Source of the DNA: Salinivirgaceae bacterium
GTDB lineage: Bacteria > Bacteroidota > Bacteroidia > Bacteroidales > SZUA-534
Length of the DNA stretch: 64,000 bases
Reading direction: 5' to 3'
NCBI GenBank assembly: GCA_017474765.1
Contig: JAFVGW010000007.1
Location: forward strand, 62,001 to 126,000
Of this stretch, positions 20,103 to 28,478 are shown piece after piece (the first letter of the stretch is position 1; every line of letters starts with the position of its first letter). Made by a program: the position numbers and the translations under genes. A model generated the notes under the pieces. The model searched no databases, was not told the DNA's origin, and saw only the letters and a program-made list of their open reading frames with translations.

Positions 20103-20987
20103 TTAGCCGAGCATACCGGCATCAACAGCGCAAGCCAATTCGTGCTCGAAGGTGTGGCCAGCCAAAGTAGCGTGGTTAACCTCGATGTTAACTTTGAAGT
20201 CCTTGTCAAGACCGTGAGCCTTCAGGAAGCCGATAACAGTCTCAGTGTCAACATCGTATTGATGTTTCGACGGCTCCATTGGTTTCGGTTCAATCAGGAA
20301 TGTACCCTTGAAGCCTTTTTTGCGAGCGTAGTCGCGAGCCATAGTCAACATAGTTGCCATGTGCTCTTTCTCACGTTTCTGGTCAGTGTTCAGAAGGCTC
20401 ATATAACCCTCGCGGCCACCCCAGAACACGTAGTTCTCAGCGCCAAGTTCGATACCTGCGTCGATAGCGTTCTTAATCTGAACGATAGCGCGAGCAACAA
20501 CGTCGAAATCCGGGTTTGTAGAAGCACCGTTCATATAGCGTTTGTTGCCGAATACGTTAGCAGTCGACCACAGAAGTTTCTTGCCGGTCTTAGCCATTTT
20601 CTCTTTCAGGTAAGCAACAATAGCTTTCAGGTTAGCCTCATACTCCTCAACTGATGCACCCTCAGAAACAAGGTCAACATCGTGGAAGCAGAAGTAAGGA
20701 ATACCAAGTTTCTCCATAATCTCGAAACCAGCGTCAGCCTTTTGTTTAGCGATGGTAACAGCGTCAGCGCCCTTGTTCCAGGGGAACGATTTGGTACCGC
20801 CACCGAATTGGTCGCTACCGTCAGCGCACAAAGTGTGCCACCAAGCCATTGCAAAGCGCAGCCAATCTTTCATCGGCTTGCCCATAATCACTTTTTCGGC
20901 ATCATAATAGTGGAATGCCATAGGATTCTTTGAATCCTTTCCTTCGAATTTGATTTTTCCAATTTGTGGAAAATACTCTTGTGCCAT
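20103..20987 (-). CDS. xylA: Xylose isomerase, N-terminal part (premature stop)
   Basis: The 294 residues from [22 protein letters not shown] match the start of class II xylose isomerases. Active-site elements include FCFHDVDLV (catalytic His), WGGREGY, FLIEPKP (metal-binding Glu) and [18 protein letters not shown]. It ends at AVDAGMLG followed by TAA, about 145 residues short of the usual ~438. The missing part continues at once in another frame (19675-20102). The enzyme converts D-xylose to D-xylulose. The gene lies 86 bases downstream of xylB on the same strand, the usual xylose-utilisation pair. Confidence 0.88.
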   Translation of the reverse strand: MAQEYFPQIGKIKFEGKDSKNPMAFHYYDAEKVIMGKPMKDWLRFAMAWWHTLCADGSDQFGGGTKSFPWNKGADAVTIAKQKADAGFEIMEKLGIPYFCFHDVDLVSEGASVEEYEANLKAIVAYLKEKMAKTGKKLLWSTANVFGNKRYMNGASTNPDFDVVARAIVQIKNAIDAGIELGAENYVFWGGREGYMSLLNTDQKREKEHMATMLTMARDYARKKGFKGTFLIEPKPMEPSKHQYDVDTETVIGFLKAHGLDKDFKVNIEVNHATLAGHTFEHELACAVDAGMLG

Positions 20988-21073
20988 TTTTTAAATGTTT
21001 TAGTTATTATTAATAAAATTTATTTTAAAACGATGCCGCGCAAAGCGAACTCATTTTATTTCAAATTGTTAGG

Positions 21074-22564
21074 TTATTTACTCATCGATTTCTCCAAACG
21101 ATACTTCCATTTAGCGTAAGCGTCGGCATACTCCTGACGGGCCGATTGGTTCGGCTCGATAACTGCCAGTTTCTCAAGCGAAGCGAAGGCCTCGGTGTTG
21201 TTCTTGTAGATACCTGCGCCCATACCTGCGCCTTTTGCTGCGCCAACCGAGCCGTCAGTGTCGTAAAGTTCAATGGTTGCACCAGTTACGCCAGCCAGGG
21301 TGTCACGGAAAATCGGGCTAAGGAACATATTGGCGTGTCCGGCGTGAATCTTGTTCACCTTCATACCCATCGACTCCATAATGTCGATACCATATTTAAA
21401 TGAGAAGACAATGCCCTCTTGTGCGGCGCGCACAATGTGGTGCTTCGAGTGAACGTTGAAGTTTAGACCGCGGATTGAGCAGTTGATTTCGCGGTTGCCC
21501 AGCATACGCTCTGCGCCATTGCCGAAAGGCAGAACGCTCAAGCCGGCGCTGCCGATAGGTGCTTTGGCGGCCAGGTCGTTCATCTCGTTGTATGAGATGC
21601 CGTCGGGTGCGATGTTGCGCTTAACCCACGAGTTCAGGATTCCGGTGCCGTTCACGCAGAGCAGAACGCCGATGCGTGTCTGGTCGGTAGTGTGGTTGAC
21701 GTGTGCAAACGAGTTGACGCGCGACTGCGGGTCGTAGTTGGCCTCGCCGTTCACACCGTAAACAACACCCGAAGTGCCGGCTGTTGCGGCAATTTCGCCT
21801 GGATTCAAAACATTGAGTGATAATGCGTTGTTCGGCTGGTCGCCACCGCGGTATGTTACAGGAGTGCTTTCCTTCAGTCCGAGTTCGGCTGCGGCTTTTG
21901 CCGACAAGTGGCCTTGGTCGCTGAATGTTGGCTTGATTTCAGGAATGAACGATTGGTCGATTCCGTAGTAATCGAGCAGGAAGGTAGCCAGTTTGTTCTC
22001 TTTGAAGTCCCACATCATACCTTCAGAAAGGCCTGATACTGTGGTGCAAATCTCATCGGTCATCTTCATAGCGATATAGTCGCCCGGAAGCATAATCTTG
22101 TAGATTTTCTCGTATGTGGCGGGCTCGTTCTCCTTCACCCAAGCCAGTTTCGAAGCGGTGAAGTTGCCCGGCGAGTTGAGTAGGTGGCTCAAGCATTTTT
22201 CGGCTCCCAGAGTCTTGAAAGCCTTGTCGCCGTAAGGCACAGCGCGCGAGTCACACCAGATAATTGACGGGCGCAGAACGTTTTTGTGCTTGTCGACGCA
22301 AACCAGACCGTGCATCTGGTAAGAGATACCAATGGCCTTAACCTCTGCGGGGTTGGCGCCGCTCTCCTTCATAATTGTCTGAACCGACAGTTTCAGGTTT
22401 TCCCACCAACTTTCGGGGTCCTGTTCGGCCCAACCAGGGTTGACGGCTATAATTTTTGCTTCAGTTTTGGGGAAGAATGTGGTGGCAACGCATTTTCCAG
22501 TCTCGACATTGACAAGGCTTGCCTTCACCGACGAACTTCCTACATCTACTCCTAACGTGTACAT
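21074..22564 (-). CDS. xylB: Xylulokinase
   Basis: The protein has 496 residues, full length for FGGY-family sugar kinases. The N-terminal ATPase motif is MYTLGVDVGSSSVKASLV. Further signatures are SYQMHGLVCVDK, IIWCDSRA, TYRGGDQPNNALS (substrate-binding GGDQ), GTSGVVYG and the C-terminal KIHAGHANMFLSPIF. It phosphorylates D-xylulose to D-xylulose 5-phosphate, entering the pentose phosphate pathway. It is the first gene of a two-gene minus-strand operon with xylA downstream. No dedicated regulator or transporter is adjacent. Confidence 0.95.
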   Translation of the reverse strand: MYTLGVDVGSSSVKASLVNVETGKCVATTFFPKTEAKIIAVNPGWAEQDPESWWENLKLSVQTIMKESGANPAEVKAIGISYQMHGLVCVDKHKNVLRPSIIWCDSRAVPYGDKAFKTLGAEKCLSHLLNSPGNFTASKLAWVKENEPATYEKIYKIMLPGDYIAMKMTDEICTTVSGLSEGMMWDFKENKLATFLLDYYGIDQSFIPEIKPTFSDQGHLSAKAAAELGLKESTPVTYRGGDQPNNALSLNVLNPGEIAATAGTSGVVYGVNGEANYDPQSRVNSFAHVNHTTDQTRIGVLLCVNGTGILNSWVKRNIAPDGISYNEMNDLAAKAPIGSAGLSVLPFGNGAERMLGNREINCSIRGLNFNVHSKHHIVRAAQEGIVFSFKYGIDIMESMGMKVNKIHAGHANMFLSPIFRDTLAGVTGATIELYDTDGSVGAAKGAGMGAGIYKNNTEAFASLEKLAVIEPNQSARQEYADAYAKWKYRLEKSMSK

Positions 22565-22849
22565 AATTTTTACTTTTTTTTAATATCCAAAAATGTTCTA
22601 TCAGGTTAACTATTAGTGTATTTAATCTTTAACCCCAAAACAGAACTCGTGCGCCAAATTTAAGAAAATAATCTAATGTTGTGTGATTTCGGAATTTATT
22701 AGTGAATATTATGGAGAAGTTGTTGATTTACAATAATATGTAAAACGTATAGGTGAGACTACTTTACTAGTTGATTTTATTTTAAGTCTAAGATATTGCC
22801 ATCTTATTCATCAAATTAAATGCGCGGTTCAGTATTGCGGAAACAAAAA
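22565..22849. other. A/T-rich intergenic leader of the xylB-xylA operon
   Basis: 285 bases with no convincing gene. The minus strand has one TAnnTTTG match (TAAATTTG, 22662 to 22655), about 90 bases before the xylB start, as a candidate promoter with no clear -33 element. No operator repeat was recognised. Confidence 0.4.
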
Positions 22850-22871
22850 AGCCGAGGCATTTGTCTCGGCT
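22850..22871 (-). terminator. Terminator of the PhoH/PIN gene
   Basis: AGCCGAG pairs with CTCGGCT across a short loop. The minus strand reads out into a run of T (AAAAAA on the plus strand at 22845-22850), downstream of the stop at 22894. Confidence 0.75.
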
Positions 22872-22893
22872 CTTTTCCGTTTGATATGCAATA

Positions 22894-24225
22894 TTATAGC
22901 AAATCGCTCGCCAGTTCGGCCAGTGCGCTGCGCTCGCCCTTCACAAGGTTCATATGCGCAAACAGGTTCTGTCCCTTCATCTTGTCGGTCAGATAGCTCA
23001 AACCGTTTGATGTGCTGTCGAGATATGGTGAGTCAATCTGCTGAATATCACCAGTAAACACAATCTTCACATTCTCGCCGGCGCGTGTTACAATGGTCTT
23101 CACTTCGTGCGGCGTCAGGTTCTGCGCTTCGTCAATGATGAAGAACGCGTTCGACAGGCTGCGACCGCGGATGTAGGCCAGCGGCGTGATTACCAGACGC
23201 TCGTCTTTCAGCATCTCGTCAATCTTGTGCACTTCCTTGCTGTTGGCGCCAAACTGGTGCTTGATGACGCCAAGGTTGTCGAACAGTGGCATCATATACG
23301 GCCCGATTTTCTCTTTCACGTCGCCCGGAAGGAAGCCTAAATCCTGATTGGTGAGCGGAATGATTGGGCGCGCCACAAAAATCTGCTCGTAGGTTCCAGC
23401 CTGCTGCAGAGCGGCAGCCACAGCCAACAAGGTTTTGCCAGTTCCAGCCTTTCCGGTGAGCGATATAAGGTTGATTTCAGGACGCATCAGAGCGTCGAGA
23501 GCCAGAGCCTGCTCGGCGTTGCGCGGCTCGATGCCGTAGATTTTGCGTTTCTCGACAAGATTGATGCGGCGCTCAAACGGGTCGTAGTGGGTGAGTGCGC
23601 TCTTGTTGTCGCCCTTCAGAATCAGATACTCGTGGGCGAAAATCTCGCGGCTGAACTTGAACTCGTCAACACTCACGCCGGCGCGGTCCTGATAAATCTT
23701 GTTAATCAACTCGGGGTCCACATTGTCGATGGTGTCTATCCCCTTGTAAATCACCTCAATGTTCTGCACCTTGTCGGTGGTGTAGTCTTCGGCGGCAATG
23801 CCCAGCGATTTGGCCTTCACGCGCAGATTGATGTCTTTCGACACCACAACCACCTTGCGTCCCGGATTGTCCTTGCTCACCTTTTCGGCGATGGCCAGAA
23901 TGCGGTGGTCGGCGGTCGGCTCGGGGAACGACACCTTCATTGAGTCGGGATATTTCTGACCCAGAGCCAGATAGAGTTTCCCGTGGCCTTTGCCGATTGG
24001 AATTCCCTTCACCGGGTCGGCTTTGCCAATGAGTTCGTCCAACTCACGGGTGCACTCGCGGGCGTTGAAATTCAGAGTGTCGTTGCCCTTTTTGAACTTG
24101 TCGAGTTCCTCGAGCGCTACAATGGGAATTACAATGTCATTGTCCTGAAAATTATAGATGCACTTGTAGTCGTGGAGCAAAACGTTCGTGTCTAACACAA
24201 AGATTTTGATGTTTGATTTTGCCAT
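22894..24225 (-). CDS. PIN-domain/PhoH-family ATPase (YlaK-type)
   Basis: The protein has 443 residues. The N-terminal PIN nuclease domain (about 1-150) starts with FVLDTNVLLHDYKC and keeps acidic residues typical of metal-dependent RNases (VALEELDKFK, VVVVSKDINLRVKAKSLG). The C-terminal PhoH P-loop domain (about 230-443) has Walker A LTGKAGTGKT and Walker B FFIIDEAQN, plus FTGDIQQID. PIN-PhoH fusions are thought to be ATP-dependent RNA-unwinding ribonucleases. A single transcription unit on the minus strand, with a terminator at 22850. Confidence 0.93.
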   Translation of the reverse strand: MAKSNIKIFVLDTNVLLHDYKCIYNFQDNDIVIPIVALEELDKFKKGNDTLNFNARECTRELDELIGKADPVKGIPIGKGHGKLYLALGQKYPDSMKVSFPEPTADHRILAIAEKVSKDNPGRKVVVVSKDINLRVKAKSLGIAAEDYTTDKVQNIEVIYKGIDTIDNVDPELINKIYQDRAGVSVDEFKFSREIFAHEYLILKGDNKSALTHYDPFERRINLVEKRKIYGIEPRNAEQALALDALMRPEINLISLTGKAGTGKTLLAVAAALQQAGTYEQIFVARPIIPLTNQDLGFLPGDVKEKIGPYMMPLFDNLGVIKHQFGANSKEVHKIDEMLKDERLVITPLAYIRGRSLSNAFFIIDEAQNLTPHEVKTIVTRAGENVKIVFTGDIQQIDSPYLDSTSNGLSYLTDKMKGQNLFAHMNLVKGERSALAELASDLL

Positions 24226-24318
24226 AGTGGTACGTTTTAGTGTTTGCTTAAAGTTACAATTGTTTTTTCAATTCCAAACTTTCTTTTTTAACTATTTTCA
24301 CCGAATAAACAAACGGCA

Positions 24319-25608
24319 ATGACATACCAGCAGACACTCGATTTTTTGTTTACGCAACTGCCACTTTATCAGAATATTGGCACCGATGCCTACAAGCCAG
24401 GACTGGGCAATACTGTGGCTTTGGACGAGTATTTTGGGCACCCGCATTTGAAGTTCCGCACCGTTCACGTGGCTGGAACCAACGGCAAAGGGTCGGTATC
24501 GCACATAACGGCGGCAATTCTGCAGAAGGCTGGCTACAAGGTAGGACTCTACACTTCGCCGCACCTGAAGGATTTCCGTGAGCGTATTCGTATCGATGGT
24601 CAGATGATTCCAGAAAGCGAGGTGGTTAGTTTTGTCGAGCGTCATCAGCAGAAAATCAGAGAGATAGCACCATCGTTTTTTGAGATGGCCACACTGATGG
24701 CTTTCGATTGGTTTGCCCGCAACGCTGTCGATGTGGCGGTGGTTGAGGTTGGTTTGGGCGGTCGTTTCGACTCGACAAATATCATAACTCCTTTGGTATC
24801 AGTCATTACCAACATTAGTTTCGACCATACGGCGATGCTTGGCGATACGCTTGCCGCCATTGCAGGCGAGAAGGCTGGAATCATCAAGCCGGGTGTGCCA
24901 GTGGTGGTGGGGCAGACCGATGCCGAAACAGCGCCCGTCTTTGAAGCGAAAGCCGCAGCCGAAGGTTCGTCGCTTGTCTTTGCCGACCAAATCCGCCACA
25001 TCGAGAGCGCCGTGCTGACGGCCGACCGCCTGAACCTTGCCATCAGCCGCAACGGGAAACCCGAATACGACTGTCTTTCGCTTGACTTGATGGGTTGCTA
25101 CCAGCGCAAAAATATCCTGACGGTTCTGGCGGCGTTCGATGTTCTGTGCCGCAAACTCACCGTCAGCAACGATGATATTCTGGCTGGTGCGGCTTCGACC
25201 ATCGCCACTACAGGTCTGAAAGGCCGCTGGCAGAAACTTGCCGACTGTCCGCAAACCTACTGCGATACTGGCCACAACGACGATGGCATCCGTCAGGTTG
25301 TTGAACAGTTGAAATTACAGAAATACAATCATTTGCATATTGTAATTGGAATGGTTAGCGACAAGGATCACGCCAAAGTGCTCAGCCAGTTGCCAACCGA
25401 TGCCACCTATTATTTTACAAACGCCCAGGTGCCTCGTGCGCTCAAAGCTGAGCTTTTGGCCGAGAAAGCCGCCGTCTTTGGTCTGCACGGCCAATGCTAC
25501 CCGACGGTGCCCGAAGCAATTGCCGCCGCCCAAAAAAGCGCCGCCCCCGACGATTTCATCTTCATCGGAGGCAGTACGTTCACAGTGGCCGAGATTCCTG
25601 ATGTTTAA
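24319..25608 (+). CDS. folC: Bifunctional folylpolyglutamate/dihydrofolate synthase
   Basis: The protein has 429 residues, a normal length. The Mur-ligase-type P-loop VAGTNGKGSVSHI is near residue 52, followed by GLYTSPHLKDFRERIR, VEVGLGGRFDSTNI and NISFDHTAMLGDTLAAIAGEKAGIIKP (substrate and Mg sites). The C-terminal domain has YCDTGHNDDGI. It adds glutamate to folates; many homologues also make dihydrofolate from dihydropteroate. The ATG at 24319 is the first after a stop-rich leader. Confidence 0.94.
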   Translation: MTYQQTLDFLFTQLPLYQNIGTDAYKPGLGNTVALDEYFGHPHLKFRTVHVAGTNGKGSVSHITAAILQKAGYKVGLYTSPHLKDFRERIRIDGQMIPESEVVSFVERHQQKIREIAPSFFEMATLMAFDWFARNAVDVAVVEVGLGGRFDSTNIITPLVSVITNISFDHTAMLGDTLAAIAGEKAGIIKPGVPVVVGQTDAETAPVFEAKAAAEGSSLVFADQIRHIESAVLTADRLNLAISRNGKPEYDCLSLDLMGCYQRKNILTVLAAFDVLCRKLTVSNDDILAGAASTIATTGLKGRWQKLADCPQTYCDTGHNDDGIRQVVEQLKLQKYNHLHIVIGMVSDKDHAKVLSQLPTDATYYFTNAQVPRALKAELLAEKAAVFGLHGQCYPTVPEAIAAAQKSAAPDDFIFIGGSTFTVAEIPDV

Positions 25609-25710
25609 TGTAATCATGTTAGAATTTAAATAAAATGCACATCTGGTAAATGTAGGGCTGTTAGAAAACATTTTTAACACGTAGCAAGGCTCTGCTGTCG
25701 CTCTGTATGC

Positions 25711-25734
25711 ACACATATAATATAATATATGTGT
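25711..25734. other. A/T-rich palindrome downstream of folC
   Basis: ACACATATA pairs with TATATGTGT around a six-base loop. It may be a weak terminator for folC, but no T-run follows. The rest of 25609-25750 holds no recognisable feature. Confidence 0.45.
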
Positions 25735-25750
25735 ATGACGGACACAAAAA

Positions 25751-25774
25751 AAGCGGAAACTTTAGTCTCCGCTT
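25751..25774 (-). terminator. Terminator of the small minus-strand gene
   Basis: AAGCGGA pairs with TCCGCTT. On the minus strand the stem is followed by a run of seven T. It lies 23 bases past the stop of the 25797-25997 gene. Confidence 0.75.
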
Positions 25775-25796
25775 GTGATGCCGTGTTTCGGCTTAA

Positions 25797-25997
25797 CTAA
25801 TTGAGAACCAACTCAACTGAACCGGCATTTTCAGTTTTTTCAGAACGATGAGCTTTTGCAAATGCCATAATATTGTCGATTGTTGCATCGGAGGGGCAGA
25901 ACTGATTGCGTAGCCCTGTTTCCAGAATTTCGGCTGATTTGCTTTTTTTGCTTAATATGTTACTGAATTTGAATAAAATAGTAAAACATTTCACCAT
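25797..25997 (-). CDS. Small conserved Bacteroidales protein
   Basis: The protein has 66 residues, starting MVKCFTILFKFSNILSKKS. The C-terminal half has the pattern CPSDATIDNIMAFAKAHRSEK...GSVELVLN. I know small proteins of this style (xxATIxNIxxFAxxY...xxIExxLN at the C-terminus) from many Bacteroidales genomes; none has an assigned function that I am aware of. It has its own terminator and intergenic space on both sides, which supports a real gene. The next in-frame Met upstream is at 26003. No domain or signal peptide can be named. Confidence 0.65.
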   Translation of the reverse strand: MVKCFTILFKFSNILSKKSKSAEILETGLRNQFCPSDATIDNIMAFAKAHRSEKTENAGSVELVLN

Positions 25998-26168
25998 AGG
26001 CATTTCCCCTTTTTTATCAATAAGTTTTTAGTGTTGCTTAGTTGTAACGCAACATTTCCGGAATTATTTTGCTTATCGGTATTTTTTTTGAAAACAAGTA
26101 GCAAAAATAAACTTGAAACCGAGAAACATAAAAATTGCTACTTTCGTCTTCTGCTAACAGAATTTGTT

Positions 26169-26645
26169 ATGGACGAATCAAGGATTTTGGTTGAGCGGCT
26201 GGCCGCAAAAATGCTGGCGGCGGGCACGTGGGTGGCTACGGCCGAGAGTTGCACCGGCGGCAACATCGCCCACCGGATAACGCTTGTGCCGGGCAGTTCG
26301 GCGTGGTTCAAAGGGGGAGTGGTGTCCTACACAAATGAAGTGAAAATGAAAGTGCTGGGCGTGCCGCCGGACCTGATTGAGCAATACACTGAGGTTTCGC
26401 ACCAAGCGGCCGAGGCAATGGCCGAAGGCGCAAGGCGCGCAACGGGTGCCGATTTCGCCGTTTCCACCACAGGCATTGCCGGACCAACCGGCGCCACCGC
26501 CAACGACCCCGTCGGAACAGTGTATATTGGCGTGGCCACACCCGACAAAGTGGTGTCGCAACGCATGGTTTTTGGCACAAACCGCGAGCGGAATATTGAG
26601 CGGTTCACCATTGCCGCACTCGAAACGCTGCTGGCCAACGTGTGA
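26169..26645 (+). CDS. CinA C-terminal domain protein (nicotinamide-nucleotide amidase type)
   Basis: The protein has 158 residues and corresponds to the C-terminal domain of CinA as a stand-alone protein (PncC type). Motifs: TAESCTGGNIAHRIT near residue 23, GSSAWFKGGVVSYTNEVK, STTGIAGPTG and PVGTVYIGV. The family hydrolyses nicotinamide mononucleotide to nicotinate mononucleotide in NAD recycling. The frame runs upstream to 26031, but that part is low-quality A/T-rich sequence. A near-consensus -7 box (TACTTTCG) lies about 25 bases before ATG 26169. Confidence 0.9.
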   Translation: MDESRILVERLAAKMLAAGTWVATAESCTGGNIAHRITLVPGSSAWFKGGVVSYTNEVKMKVLGVPPDLIEQYTEVSHQAAEAMAEGARRATGADFAVSTTGIAGPTGATANDPVGTVYIGVATPDKVVSQRMVFGTNRERNIERFTIAALETLLANV

Positions 26646-26816
26646 ATATCAATCTGAAAATCAATCTGAAAAACACGCAAATGGCTGATACCGAAATCGC
26701 TTTGCGAAACAACATAAAGTGTCAAAAAAAACACCAAAAAAACATTTGCTTTATTGAATTAAAAACACGTACTTTGCAATCCGATTTTTAGAAGAAAACT
26801 ATATAAAAAAAGTTAT

Positions 26817-27059
26817 ATGTCACGAGTTTGTCAAGTAACAGGAAAACGTAGCATGGTTGGTAACAACGTTGGTCACTCTAACTTGAAGACCAAGAGAAAG
26901 TTCCATGCAAATTTGTTCAAGAAAAAATTCTACTATCCTGAAGAGGACCGTTGGATTACCTTGAAAGTATCAGCAAGCGGCTTGCGCGATATCAACAAAA
27001 AAGGTTTGCACAAGATGCTGCAAGAGGCCAAAGCCGCAGGTTATATCAATAACTACTAA
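26817..27059 (+). CDS. rpmB: 50S ribosomal protein L28
   Basis: The protein has 80 residues, starting MSRVCQVTGKRSMVGNNVGHSN, then KTKRKFHANLFKKKFY: the standard L28 sequence and length. It is the first gene of rpmB-rpmG-DUF4295, with gaps of 13 and 6 bases. A TACTTTG box about 40 bases upstream, in a long A/T-rich leader, may be the promoter. Confidence 0.98.
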   Translation: MSRVCQVTGKRSMVGNNVGHSNLKTKRKFHANLFKKKFYYPEEDRWITLKVSASGLRDINKKGLHKMLQEAKAAGYINNY

Positions 27060-27072
27060 AAAATAGTTCGAA

Positions 27073-27261
27073 ATGGCAAAGAAAGCAAAAGGTAACAGAG
27101 TTCAGGTGATTCTGGAATGCACCGAGCAAAAAGAGAGCGGTGTGCCAGGAATGTCGCGGTATATTACCACTAAGAACCGCAAAAACACCCCCGAGAGACT
27201 GGAAATGCGTAAGTATAACCCATTCCTGAAGAAGGTTACAGTTCACAAGGAGATAAAATAA
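27073..27261 (+). CDS. rpmG: 50S ribosomal protein L33
   Basis: The protein has 62 residues: [20 protein letters not shown], then [40 protein letters not shown]. It is the Cys-poor form with a single Cys and no zinc-binding CxxC pairs, so the zinc-free type. It lies between rpmB and the DUF4295 gene. Confidence 0.98.
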   Translation: MAKKAKGNRVQVILECTEQKESGVPGMSRYITTKNRKNTPERLEMRKYNPFLKKVTVHKEIK

Positions 27262-27267
27262 TAGGCT

Positions 27268-27420
27268 ATGGCAAAGAAAGTAGTTGCAACCCTGAAAACA
27301 GGCGACGCTAAAAGTTTCGTAAAATGCATTAAGATGGTAAAATCGCCGAAGACAGGCGCTTACCAGTTCAAGGAAGAAGTTGTTAATGCTGAGCACGCAA
27401 AGGATTTTTTCAAGAAATAA
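27268..27420 (+). CDS. DUF4295 small basic protein
   Basis: The protein has 50 residues, reading MAKKVVATLKTGDAKSFVKC, then IKMVKSPKTGAYQFKEEVVN and AEHAKDFFKK. DUF4295 proteins of this length follow rpmB and rpmG in Bacteroidota. The tight spacing (6 bases after rpmG) and high Lys content suggest a ribosome-associated role, but no function is established. A terminator hairpin follows directly. Confidence 0.9.
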   Translation: MAKKVVATLKTGDAKSFVKCIKMVKSPKTGAYQFKEEVVNAEHAKDFFKK

Positions 27421-27438
27421 TTTTTTGATTTACCATTA

Positions 27439-27472
27439 AAAAGGCTTTCTTCGTATTCGGGGAAAGCCTTTT
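27439..27472 (+). terminator. Terminator of the rpmB-rpmG-DUF4295 operon
   Basis: AAAAGGCTTTC pairs with GAAAGCCTTTT around a 12-base loop and is followed by T-rich sequence. Confidence 0.9.
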
Positions 27473-27513
27473 TATTTGGCGGCTGTTCCATTACACTTAA
27501 GCGGATTTGAATT

Positions 27514-28455
27514 ATGGGCTTATTTTCTCGTTTTCAAAAAGATACACTCGACAAGGGTTTGGCGAAAACCAAAGAGAGCGTGTTCAAAAAAATATCCCGC
27601 GCCATTGTGGGAAAGTCAACCGTTGACGATGAAGTGCTTGACAATCTGGAGGAAGTGCTGATTACTTCGGATGTGGGCGTTGAAACCACGCTGAAGATTA
27701 TCGAGCGAATCCAGGAACGTGCAAAGGCCGACAAGTATCTCAACACCAACGAGTTGAACGCTCTGCTGCGCGACGAGATTACCGCCCTTTTGGCCGAGAA
27801 CAAAGCCAATTCACACGACAACGCCATTGAAACCATTGCGGGCAAACCGTATGTGATTATGGTTGTGGGTGTTAACGGGGCAGGAAAAACAACAACAATC
27901 GGGAAATTAGCCAACAAATTCAAACAGCAGGGCAAGAAGGTGATGATTGGCGCTGCCGACACCTTCCGTGCCGCTGCCATTGAGCAACTCGAGGTTTGGG
28001 CGAACCGCGTTGGTGTGCCCATCATCAAGCAGCGTATGGGTTCCGACCCCGCTTCGGTGGCCTACGACACGCTTGAGTCGGCAACCAAAAACGGCGCCGA
28101 TGTGGTCATTATCGACACGGCTGGCCGACTGCACAACAAGGTGAACCTGATGAACGAGTTGACCAAAATCCGCAAGGTGATGCAGAAAATCGACCCGCAG
28201 GCGCCGCACGATGTGATGCTTGTGCTCGACGGCTCTACAGGCCAGAATGCCTTTGAGCAGGCCAAACAGTTCACGCTGGCAACCGAAGTGTCGTCGCTGG
28301 CAATCACCAAACTCGACGGCACGGCCAAAGGCGGCGTGGTTATCGGCATTTCCGACCAGTTCAAAATTCCCGTGCGCTACATTGGCGTGGGCGAGGGAAT
28401 CGATGATTTGCAGGATTTTGTGCCAGCCGAATTCGTTGATTCATTATTTTCATAA
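27514..28455 (+). CDS. ftsY: Signal recognition particle receptor FtsY
   Basis: The protein has 313 residues. It has the short form of the acidic A-domain, then the N domain and the SRP-type GTPase G domain: GVNGAGKTTTIGKLA (G1), DTFRAAAIEQL, DTAGRLHNK (G3), TKLDGTAKGG (G4 and closing loop) and YIGVGEGIDDLQDF at the end. It docks ribosome-SRP complexes at the membrane. The gene lies 24 bases before rimO, the usual ftsY-rimO order in this phylum. Confidence 0.96.
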   Translation: MGLFSRFQKDTLDKGLAKTKESVFKKISRAIVGKSTVDDEVLDNLEEVLITSDVGVETTLKIIERIQERAKADKYLNTNELNALLRDEITALLAENKANSHDNAIETIAGKPYVIMVVGVNGAGKTTTIGKLANKFKQQGKKVMIGAADTFRAAAIEQLEVWANRVGVPIIKQRMGSDPASVAYDTLESATKNGADVVIIDTAGRLHNKVNLMNELTKIRKVMQKIDPQAPHDVMLVLDGSTGQNAFEQAKQFTLATEVSSLAITKLDGTAKGGVVIGISDQFKIPVRYIGVGEGIDDLQDFVPAEFVDSLFS

Positions 28456-28478
28456 TCAATCATTTGCCCGAAATTGCA

